The position numbers were made by a program, and so were the translations under genes. The notes beneath the pieces were generated by a model, which saw nothing but the letters and a program-made list of their open reading frames with translations, ran no database searches and had not been told where the DNA came from. From contig JADFDH010000003.1 of the NCBI GenBank assembly GCA_018263005.1, positions 124,001-188,000 on the forward strand: a DNA stretch of 64,000 bases, read 5' to 3'. The DNA comes from Methanobacterium sp. Its GTDB lineage: Archaea; Methanobacteriota; Methanobacteria; Methanobacteriales; Methanobacteriaceae. This document shows positions 58,201 to 64,000 of this stretch, one piece after another (position 1 is the stretch's first letter; every line of letters starts with the position of its first letter).

Positions 58201-58538
58201 GGAAACTCCAGTATAATTACACAGGTTTTTACCGTGCCAGTTGAGGGCATTAAAGGACGACCAATAGGGGCTTCCATTCCTTTATAACCATCAGGAAGAA
58301 TTATGGGGTTTGTACTGGAATTTTGAATCAACTGGTTCGCATTATAAAGAAGTACAGGATCTATCTCAGTAACACTTTCCGGGATAGACTGCTCATCATT
58401 GTCACAGTAAGATTCATTTAACTCAATAATATTGGGAGGATCAGAAGAGGCATAAGTAATGTTTAAAGCAGATATTGATATAAAAAGTAAAAATAAGACG
58501 AATATTACTTGTTTAAGAATCAGATGAATTCCCCCCAT
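52254..58538 (-). CDS. Giant secreted M6-type metalloprotease with seven jelly-roll repeats and a beta-helix stalk
   Basis: About 2094 residues. A signal peptide (VIFVLFLLFISISALNITYA) is followed by an M6/immune-inhibitor-A-like domain (about 95-510) with HETGHMMGLADYYDYD, whose HExxH carries the zinc ligands and the catalytic Glu. Seven jelly-roll (MAM/LamG-like) repeats of 110-140 residues follow, each with a WYGQ start, FWWKVSSE core and CGWVDQV end; a CARDB-like domain separates repeats 2 and 3. The family stalk (about 1580 to the end) has five landmarks; the cap ends unusually in PFFEG. The start is unclear: ATG 58538 is followed by GGGGGGA, which could instead serve CTG 58523. A 9-base inverted repeat lies just upstream. 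Confidence 0.85.
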   Translation of the reverse strand: MGGIHLILKQVIFVLFLLFISISALNITYASSDPPNIIELNESYCDNDEQSIPESVTEIDPVLLYNANQLIQNSSTNPIILPDGYKGMEAPIGRPLMPSTGTVKTCVIILEFPDYPLSSYPLPQAQLIADVENKMFSNGNPADYPYESLKNYYQRSSYNQLTITGDVMAIYTASKNKGDYSLDDLQGLVYRIVDRCDDFIDYTQYDNDNDGYIDGLYIFWTGPCTGGFGNAWINNTMLYPNSIVECDGKNLRQFVWVSLGWNNGPQIFNPRTTMHETGHMMGLADYYDYDNQAPKNGVGGCDMMNGAYGDHNCFSKFMLGWLEPTILKIVGVPSYNIEYLDRIALRPSSIYPDAVLIMPSYNGFYGEYFMVEYRKSGCGNDPINSIFNGLAIWHVDATTSDGVYFDWNNQFSSHKRIRLMEADGLEEIEYGDGRADANDFYKPSQRFGSDTFPNSDSYYITYQGASGHATNIHIYDLEELGGMMYASFGFFPPISVGKALDQEYYQINGSNLPMPWTTGGSEDWYGQSFISYDGVDAVQSGGTYNNSSSWLECIIPYDGMLIFKWRVSSEANHDFLKLYINNTLMDSISGETGWITKAIAVNANTSFRWEYTKDASGVAGEDCGWVDQVQWIQTTSLNRALDTLIFNWETGGYQNWYGQYQTFISDTDAAKVGYLNNNSESWLRTTITITDTKEIRFWWKVSSEPYHDYLTFYINGVSPLSGSISGETNWLHMGYILAPGTYTLEWKYTKDSVNSAGQDCAWLDGIQLITPPQADLVVSMVDGPTSGISDGYTSIPVSYTLYNQGESGVSVFKTVFYLSQDTIIDMDDLVISEMLYTSYLGPGESYTGYLNIVPPSNIPSGSYFLGAIIDTENQSDEQNENNNSNCDYEPISIKGTGPSLEESVDNNSLIWINSGNNSWFGQNIINYDLDDAVQSGDIADGQNSQIETTLTGPGSLSFRWAVSSEPNYDYLELWDGINLLERISGNVDWHQQRFDLEAGIHNLKWIYKKDGSISQGLDCGWVDQIVWNPQLENYLDNDYLTWSTGGNNTWYGQSTTNIDGISAAQSGQVVDNQYSELTATVTGTGTLEFWWKVSSEFGGDYLIFYIDGVEMDNMTGDTSWIGENIDIMGPGSHVLKWVYIKNFGISNYSDCGWVDQVNWTPFEPLSLEEALDNNILTYTIGGNGNWYGKNQDGYEALKSGNISNLQQTLFQTTVNGPGTIKFWSKVSSEANFDLLRLYIDDLETMAISGETDWTYYYFHIAGTGLHTLKWIYSKDGSLRAGEDCAWVDQLVFTPFLNSFLDDGSFNWNTGGNNYWFGENTIKHDSVGAAQSGYVTDGQYSEISTTVSGTGFLYFYWKVSSEEYFDYLTFLVDDTEIAKISGETDWSDYGFYLENSGLHTLKWVYSKDYNVTAGQDAGWLDQINWIPFLTSTINESLDNQLLWNTGGNGNWFGQPIYNIDGYDSAKSGSILNNQETWIQTTVNNPGTLSFYWKVSSETNYDYLEIWDGDELLDSISGETGWIFKTFTLESGEHNIIWKYSKDISISQGLDCGWVDQVTWTPSGGNIQLVRTGTYYNTLGEAINQAIDGDTLEVNAGTYTENLTIQHNLNIQAMGEAILQASNPNLPIIEITNTGSGSTIQGFTIIGATSSVGIYLSSANNCNIIDNTISNNFIGIYIQNSYTNTVSINKIENNGWVGICMDNANSNYITNDNEITGNVEGIYLVNTANGNIITGNNIHHNFNAGINILNSSSGNNISGNYAISQNGLIGILIRDSNTNSVSGNTIQTNGWAGMALDNADYNLINGSNNISGNLEGLNITNSIGNTITGNTISGNTNIGISIINNSLGNYITYNNAISNNGIIGVFMRDSESNIVTGNYIQGNGWVGLCFDNATVNTINGSNNISGNLEGLYIVNNSNSNTLSGNNIHDNQDTGIYIDGSTGNQITSNTAISNNGVVGVLFRNANGNTISGNAIEDNNFASIALDNADNNNINGLNTISGSQMGIYVVNGSNANTITDNTLQYNTWAGIVLDGATNTIVYQNNFISNPLQALAQNGSGNSFYQGTTGNYWSDWPSSDPRPIPGNENLYDQYPFFEG

Positions 58539-58557
58539 AAATAATATATGCAATATC

Positions 58558-58583
58558 TTTTTAAGTGAATGGTTACTTAAAAA
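58558..58583 (-). promoter_or_regulatory. 9-base inverted repeat at the start of the M6-type gene
   Basis: TTTTTAAGT (58558-58566) and ACTTAAAAA (58575-58583) are perfect inverted arms with an 8-base spacer, 20-45 bases upstream of ATG 58538. It could be an operator or a leader hairpin. Confidence 0.4.
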
Positions 58584-58633
58584 ATTTACTAAAAAAAAAT
58601 ATAACCGAACTTTAAACTGGATACAAGAAAAGT

Positions 58634-58666
58634 AAAAAAAAAATGAAGGAGATTTATTTTTTCTCC
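58634..58666 (-). terminator. Short stem plus T-run after a beta-helix gene
   Basis: On the minus strand GGAGA and TCTCC (58648-58652 with 58662-58666) can pair around a 9-base loop, followed after four bases by ten T (58634-58643). It lies within 40 bases of the stop codon at 58672. Confidence 0.45.
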
Positions 58667-58671
58667 CAGTT

Positions 58672-61600
58672 TTAAAATTGTGTGGTTCTAGGATAGTTAT
58701 CTAATAAACCTTCATTTCCATATACCGGTCTGGGTTCTGTGCTGGGCCAGTCACTCCAGTAGTTACCATTGGTGGTTTGGTAGAATGCATTTCCACTCCC
58801 ATTCTGGGTTAATGCCTGTAAAGGATTGTTTATGAAGTTGTTCTGGTAGATGGTAGTGTTCGAAGCATTATCTAACACTAAACCTGCCCAGGTGTTATTC
58901 TGTAGAGCGTTGTTGTTGATAGTGTTTCCATTAGATGTGTTGGTTACGTATATTCCCATCTGACTACCAGATACTGTGTTTAATCCGTTTATATTATTAC
59001 TGTCTGCGTTGTCCAAAGCTATACCAGAGAAAATGTTGCTTGCCACAGTATTACCGCTGATGGTGTTACCATTGGCATTTCTCGCGAGAATACCTATCAC
59101 TCCATTATTAGATATTGCAGTGTTGCTGGTTATCTGGTTATTAGTTGAACCATCAATGTAAATTCCGGTGTCCTGATTGTCATGTATATTATTTCCTTGG
59201 ATGGTGTTGCTGTTGGAGTTGTTAACAATATATAAGCCTTCCAAGTTACTGGATATGTTATTATCACTGTTAATGATGTTCCCAGTTGCATTATCAAAAC
59301 AGATACCTACCCAACTATTGATTTGGATATTATTACCAGAGACTGTGTTGGTAACAGACTCCCTCAAGTAAACACCTATGTTGCCATTGTTGGATATAGC
59401 AACGTTATTTATGATTTCATTGCCTGAAGAATTGTTTATCAAGCTAATACCAATGTTAACATTATCACTTATGGTATTGCCTTCTATAATATTACCAACG
59501 GAGTTGGTTAGATTAAACCCTTCCTGATTACCACTAACGAAGTTACCTCCATTAATAAAATTATCATCAGCATTATCCAATACCACACCAGCCCATCCAT
59601 TACTCTGTATATTATTTCCTGTGATGTTATTGACATCTGAGTCACGGATAAGTACTCCGATCAAACCATTATTAAATATAGCCGTATTCCCGGATATTGT
59701 GTTCCCGGTTGAATTGTTAAGAATGTTTATACCAGCACCGGCGTTATCATGTATATTATTTCCAGAAATTGTATTTCCATTAGCTGAATTAACAATATAA
59801 ACACCCTCCAGGTTACCATATATGTTATTACCACCATTAATGGTGTTATTAATTGAATTATCCATACAAACTCCAACCCAGCCATTACCCTGAATAGTAT
59901 TCCCTGATACCATGTTATTGTTAGAATTCCGCATATAAACACCTATGCAGTTACCAGAGATAGTGTTATCCGTCAGGTAACAGTTATCTGCCGAATCTAA
60001 ATAAACACCGAAGGAACTGCTTGCTCCGGATATGCTGAATTCCCTTATGGTAGAACCAGAACCACTTGCAGTTATTAGGATTACCGGCCGGCCCATATCA
60101 GCCGCCTGAATAATAACCCCCAAATCGTCGCTGCTCCGGAGGGTAAGCTGGCGGTTAATCGTTATGTTCTCGGTGTATGTGCCATTATAAGCAGTGAGGG
60201 TATCCTCATCCTCAGCATTATCCACTGCTTCCTGGATAGTGCTGAACTGTTCCCCGGTACGATTATTAACCACCAGCTGAATTAGGGTGCTGATACTTTC
60301 ATAGGCACCCCTATCAAATCCCGATCCCTGTGGCCTTGCAATATAATCCAAATCTATACCAGGTGCTCCTGTAGATGTGCCATTGTCAATTGCAGGGCTT
60401 TCATCCTGCAGGTGATAGTTTCCTGTTGTTCCAAAGGCAGGCTGGATGAATAGAGGATCTCCATATTTATTCCCTAATCCTAACTGCTCGATTTGGGTTG
60501 ATTCATATGTTGTATCAGCAATTGCCAGGACATATTCGCTGTTTGGCATGTAGAATAGATTGTTCTCCAGGGTGAAATTCACAGAATCATCTATATATAT
60601 GGGAGAGTTTCCTGGTCCTCTGCCAGAGAAGATGGTGTTTTTAACTGTTAGATTTATAGGGGTTATGTTATCATACTGAACGTGCATCAGATAATTATTA
60701 CCTACAAAGTCATCTACAGTCACGTTGATTATTTGAAAATTGCTATTAGGGGTTTCTGTACCGATTACTATTGGTGCCCATGGTGTAACATCTGTGTTAC
60801 CATCTCCCCTTCCATATATAAGGCAGTTTTCGATTTTACTACCGGTTCCCCATAGTTTAATCCCGTCACAGTTATTGTTTGCAACAATGCAGTTGGAGAT
60901 GTGGGTGTTTTCTGCTTTGGAGTCAAGACCATCACCACGGTTGTGCTCGGCTTTGGTATTTACTATAACAACCGGACCTGCTGAGGGTTCGATGCCGAAA
61001 CCATCTGGCCGGTCATAGGGTCTGTTGGAACCATCACCTCCCTGATAGTAATGTCCGGAGTAGGATAGGCTGCATCCGCTTATCAGGACATTTCTCCATC
61101 CTCCATCAGTAGCGGAAGGACCTCCTACTGAACCGAAACCACAGTATTCTATGATACAGTTTAATATTTCGAGATAATCCACATCTGCAATGTTTATCCC
61201 AAATTCGTCGATATGGTGTATGTAAAGGTTTTTTATTTCAACATGACTTATGGGTGAACCAGCGGCTTCAATACCTCCCCGGAAAGGCATGCCATTGTAA
61301 CTGGTAATTTCCAGGTTTTCAATCAGTATATAACTTTTGCCAGATATATCAATTGCTGAGAACAGGTTATCTTTCCCACAGAGCACTGGTTTTTTACCAT
61401 CCTCACCTTTAATGGTGATCCAGGATGTTGATGTTCCTGATACAAGAGGTGTTATCATATCTTCATAGTAGGTGTCCATAATATAGACGCCATCTTTGAT
61501 AATAAGGGTGTCACCTGCCTGTAGTTGTTTTGAACCATAACCTGGAGTGGCCCAGGGTTGTGTTTCAGTGCCCAGGTTAGAATCATTGCCTGTGGGGGAT

Positions 61601-61749
61601 ACATAGAAAACATTACCAGCTTCGGCTGTTGATAGATTATTGCCTATGTTATTGGAAGATTCATCAGGGATATTCGATGCTGAAACAACGTTAAGATAAG
61701 TGAATACAAATACCAGTGTTAGAATAATTAATATTCCCCTTCTTTTCAT
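58672..61749 (-). CDS. Secreted double right-handed beta-helix protein (pectate-lyase-like head on family stalk)
   Basis: About 1025 residues. A signal peptide (GILIILTLVFVFTYLNVVSA) is followed at about 45-500 by a first right-handed helix of the pectate-lyase/DUF1565 type (VFYVSPTGNDSNLGTETQPW start; IKGEDGKKPVLCGKDN; GIEAAGSPISHVEIKNLYIH), as found in polysaccharide lyases and surface proteins. Residues of about 505 to the end are the family stalk (LVVNNRTGEQFSTIQEAVDN start, five landmarks, cap ending PRTTQF). ATG 61749 is preferred because AGGTGA lies 11 bases upstream; the in-frame GTG 61764 overlaps that site. A TGTGA-N6-TCACA palindrome lies upstream. Catalysis by the head cannot be judged. 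Confidence 0.82.
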   Translation of the reverse strand: MKRRGILIILTLVFVFTYLNVVSASNIPDESSNNIGNNLSTAEAGNVFYVSPTGNDSNLGTETQPWATPGYGSKQLQAGDTLIIKDGVYIMDTYYEDMITPLVSGTSTSWITIKGEDGKKPVLCGKDNLFSAIDISGKSYILIENLEITSYNGMPFRGGIEAAGSPISHVEIKNLYIHHIDEFGINIADVDYLEILNCIIEYCGFGSVGGPSATDGGWRNVLISGCSLSYSGHYYQGGDGSNRPYDRPDGFGIEPSAGPVVIVNTKAEHNRGDGLDSKAENTHISNCIVANNNCDGIKLWGTGSKIENCLIYGRGDGNTDVTPWAPIVIGTETPNSNFQIINVTVDDFVGNNYLMHVQYDNITPINLTVKNTIFSGRGPGNSPIYIDDSVNFTLENNLFYMPNSEYVLAIADTTYESTQIEQLGLGNKYGDPLFIQPAFGTTGNYHLQDESPAIDNGTSTGAPGIDLDYIARPQGSGFDRGAYESISTLIQLVVNNRTGEQFSTIQEAVDNAEDEDTLTAYNGTYTENITINRQLTLRSSDDLGVIIQAADMGRPVILITASGSGSTIREFSISGASSSFGVYLDSADNCYLTDNTISGNCIGVYMRNSNNNMVSGNTIQGNGWVGVCMDNSINNTINGGNNIYGNLEGVYIVNSANGNTISGNNIHDNAGAGINILNNSTGNTISGNTAIFNNGLIGVLIRDSDVNNITGNNIQSNGWAGVVLDNADDNFINGGNFVSGNQEGFNLTNSVGNIIEGNTISDNVNIGISLINNSSGNEIINNVAISNNGNIGVYLRESVTNTVSGNNIQINSWVGICFDNATGNIINSDNNISSNLEGLYIVNNSNSNTIQGNNIHDNQDTGIYIDGSTNNQITSNTAISNNGVIGILARNANGNTISGNTVASNIFSGIALDNADSNNINGLNTVSGSQMGIYVTNTSNGNTINNNALQNNTWAGLVLDNASNTTIYQNNFINNPLQALTQNGSGNAFYQTTNGNYWSDWPSTEPRPVYGNEGLLDNYPRTTQF

Positions 61750-61806
61750 TTCCGTTACCTTCACCTAAACTATATATTGTCACTTAAAATAAATTTTAAA
61801 AATAAT

Positions 61807-61826
61807 AATGTGAATATTATCACATT
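61807..61826 (-). promoter_or_regulatory. TGTGA-N6-TCACA palindrome upstream of a beta-helix gene
   Basis: AATGTGA-ATATTA-TCACATT: perfect 7-base arms, 58-77 bases upstream of ATG 61749 and just upstream of an A/T-rich TATA-like stretch. It matches the palindrome at 28262-28279 in core and spacing. Confidence 0.45.
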
Positions 61827-61858
61827 CATAATGATTTCAATTACAATCATCCCCCAAT

Positions 61859-61876
61859 AAAAAAAAGTAAAAAAAA
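61859..61876 (-). terminator. Double T-run after the last beta-helix gene
   Basis: Two runs of eight T on the minus strand separated by two bases, 15-30 bases past the stop codon at 61890. No stem. Confidence 0.35.
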
Positions 61877-61889
61877 TATTTATTTTAAA

Positions 61890-64000
61890 TTAAAAAGTTG
61901 AAGTACTGGGATGCTGGTCTATTAGGTTTTCATTTCCATATATTGGCCGTGGATTGGTGCTTGACCAGTCACTCCAGTAGTTACCGGTGTTTGCCTGGTA
62001 GAAGGCGTTACTAGATCCGTTCTGTGCCAATGCCTGTAATGGGTTGGATATGAAGTTATTCTGATAAACTATGGTGTTAGTTGCTCCGTCGAGTACTATT
62101 CCTGCCCAGGTGTTATTCTGTAGAGCGTTGTTGTTGATAGTGTTTCCGTTGGAAGTATTTACCACATATACTCCCATCTGACTACCAGATACTGTGTTTA
62201 ATCCGTTTATATTATTACTGTCTGCGTTGTCCAAAGCTATACCTGCGAAGGTGTTACCTGCTACTGTGTTGCCACTGATGGTGTTACCATTGGCATTTCT
62301 CGCGAGAATACCTATCACTCCATTATTAGATATTGCGGTGTTGCTGGTTATCTGGTTATTAGTTGAACCATCGATGTAAATTCCGGTGTCCTGATTATCA
62401 TGGATGTTATTACCGGTTATGGTGTTAGAGTTGGAGTTATTAACTATGTACAGTCCTTCCAGATTACCGGATATGTTATTGGAACTGTTTATGGTGTTAC
62501 AGATAGAATTGTCAAAACATACACCCGCCCAACTGTTAATTTGGATGTTATTGTTTGAGATGATGTTAAATCCTGAATCACGTAAATAAACACCTATGAT
62601 GCCATTGTTGGATATGGCAACATTATCTATGATCTCATTGACCGAAGAATTGTTTATAAAGCTAATACCAATGTTAGTGTTACCCGTTATAGTATTTCCG
62701 CTTATAGTATTATCCTCAGAAGAGTTGGTCAGATTGATACCCTCCTGATTAGCAATGATGAAGTTACCTCCATTTATGTTATTATCATCAGCGTTATCCA
62801 ATGCCAGCCCAGACCAGCCATTTCCTTGAATGTTATTACCAGAAATGGTATTAGTATCTGAGTCACGGATAAGAACTCCGATCAAACCATTGTTAGTTAT
62901 CGCCGGGTTTCCGGAGATGTTATTACTTGTTGAACCGTTTAATATGATTATTCCCGCATCATTGTTGTTAGTTATGTTATTACCAGAGATTATGTTACCA
63001 TTAGCACTATTAACTAAATAAACACCCTCCACATTACCAGATATGTTATTACTTCCATTGATGATGTTACCAGTGGAGTTATCTACACCAATACCCAGCC
63101 AACCATTATTCAATATGGTATTACCAGATATGGTGTTGGTGTTGCCGTTCTGGATATAAACCCCCATGAAATTACTGGATATTGCATTATCGGTTATATG
63201 ACAGTTATTAGTAGAATTTAAGTAAACTCCGAAAGCATTAGTAGCACCAGTGATTGTGAAACCGTCGATACTTGATCCCCAGCCTGAACTGTTAATGGTG
63301 AACACTGATAAATTAGGGTTTAATGCTTGCACGGTTACTGCTCCCATAGCTTGTATTGTTAAATTTTTATCCACCAGTACATTTTCGGTGTAAATCCCAT
63401 CATTCACCTGTAATGTATCCCCACTAATTGATTGATCCACCGCTTCTTGGATGGTATCAAAATATGTTCCAGTCCTAACTAACAAAACATTACCAGTCTC
63501 TCCCGGTGTCCAGGTTACCTGGTCTAGCCAGGCGCAGTCTGAACCTACGCTTATGCTGCCGTCTTTGGTGTAATCCCAGTCTAGATTATGAGTCCCTGCG
63601 CCAAGATAGTAACTTTGATAAGTCCAATCTACTTCTCCACTAATAGTATTAAGAACACTACCATTATCTGAGAACGTGAATTTATCAAACGTAGGTTGAG
63701 AAGAAACCTTCCACCAGAAACTAATAGTCCCCGGACCCTCAACACTCGTCCAAAGAGGACAATAAGCATCATCATTCGCATCACCACTCTGTGCCGCGTC
63801 ACTACCATCATGATTTACAGCGTATTGTCCATACCAACTACTAACTCCCGCAGTACCAAATAATAACGATTGATTATCTAAAGCATCCTGCAAAGAAATA
63901 GGCGTCCAAACTACCCAGTCCACCCATCCACAATCACTTCCTATACTAACACTACCATCCTTCACATACCTCCATTCCAAAGTATGATAACCATCATCCA
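61890..64000 (-). CDS. Beta-helix stalk protein with jelly-roll repeats (5' end outside window)
   Basis: The frame is open to the window edge, so the N-terminus is missing; TTG at 63980 is internal. The visible part starts at the end of one jelly-roll repeat (DDGYHTLEWRYVKDG, CGWVDWVVW) followed by one complete repeat (WYGQYAVNHDGSDAAQSG; ISFWWKVSSQPTFDKF; CAWLDQVTW), the same type as in the M6-type protein at 52254. A family stalk of about 525 residues follows with five landmarks and a cap ending PSTSTF. A protease head upstream is possible but unseen. The 3' end is a mosaic of the paralogues at 52254 and 58672. Confidence 0.85.
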   Translation of the reverse strand, partial: DDGYHTLEWRYVKDGSVSIGSDCGWVDWVVWTPISLQDALDNQSLLFGTAGVSSWYGQYAVNHDGSDAAQSGDANDDAYCPLWTSVEGPGTISFWWKVSSQPTFDKFTFSDNGSVLNTISGEVDWTYQSYYLGAGTHNLDWDYTKDGSISVGSDCAWLDQVTWTPGETGNVLLVRTGTYFDTIQEAVDQSISGDTLQVNDGIYTENVLVDKNLTIQAMGAVTVQALNPNLSVFTINSSGWGSSIDGFTITGATNAFGVYLNSTNNCHITDNAISSNFMGVYIQNGNTNTISGNTILNNGWLGIGVDNSTGNIINGSNNISGNVEGVYLVNSANGNIISGNNITNNNDAGIIILNGSTSNNISGNPAITNNGLIGVLIRDSDTNTISGNNIQGNGWSGLALDNADDNNINGGNFIIANQEGINLTNSSEDNTISGNTITGNTNIGISFINNSSVNEIIDNVAISNNGIIGVYLRDSGFNIISNNNIQINSWAGVCFDNSICNTINSSNNISGNLEGLYIVNNSNSNTITGNNIHDNQDTGIYIDGSTNNQITSNTAISNNGVIGILARNANGNTISGNTVAGNTFAGIALDNADSNNINGLNTVSGSQMGVYVVNTSNGNTINNNALQNNTWAGIVLDGATNTIVYQNNFISNPLQALAQNGSSNAFYQANTGNYWSDWSSTNPRPIYGNENLIDQHPSTSTF

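Noticed and set aside
52254..64000. Repeated DNA in the stalk genes as mobile or CRISPR-like elements
   Set aside because: The periodicity is explained by the coding superrepeat (about 282 bases) and stays in frame.

Overview
The window looks like a low-GC methanogenic archaeon of the Methanobacteriales (Methanobacterium-like). This is inferred from a NikR-type regulator, an archaeal Lhr-type helicase, Shine-Dalgarno sequences of the GGTGA type, and above all many secreted Asn-rich parallel beta-helix ('NosD-like') proteins typical of these methanogens. Species-level assignment is not possible from the sequence alone. No rRNA, tRNA, CRISPR array or insertion sequence was seen.

Layout. 1-1818: 3' part of an Lhr-type helicase. 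2282-9451: first surface-glycan cluster (flippase, three family-2 glycosyltransferases, an Alg14-Alg13 fusion, a large membrane protein). 9602-19244: housekeeping and transport genes (MgtC/DUF4010 protein, two small membrane proteins, SulP permease, a Znu/Mnt-type metal ABC transporter divergent from nikR, a DUF255 thioredoxin-like protein, a 4-oxalocrotonate tautomerase homologue). 19473-39339: block of secreted proteins, all on the minus strand: a predicted clan-CD cysteine peptidase with three Ig-like domains, then five large beta-helix proteins plus a broken remnant. 39664-52107: second glycan cluster (glycosyltransferases, two NDP-sugar epimerase/dehydratases, a nucleotidyltransferase, methyltransferases, a flippase and a membrane protein). 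52254-64000: three more giant beta-helix proteins, again all on the minus strand, the last cut by the window edge.

The most striking content is the beta-helix family. Eight complete or edge-cut paralogues and one truncated remnant share a C-terminal 'stalk' of about 440-640 residues and a nearly invariant C-terminal cap, but each carries a different N-terminal 'head'. The heads are three different seven-repeat propellers, a papain-like protease, a GHL10-like glycoside hydrolase, an M6-type metalloprotease with seven jelly-roll repeats, a second right-handed helix, and jelly-roll repeats. The stalk is built from a superrepeat of about 94 residues (four helix coils); its length changes by whole superrepeats, and DNA alignments show mosaic, gene-conversion-like exchange between paralogues. 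The glycan cluster between the two blocks could build polymer or glycans on the same envelope, and the stalks are rich in Asn-X-Ser/Thr sequons. My reading is a modular, recombining cell-surface display and degradation system; that functional interpretation is inference.
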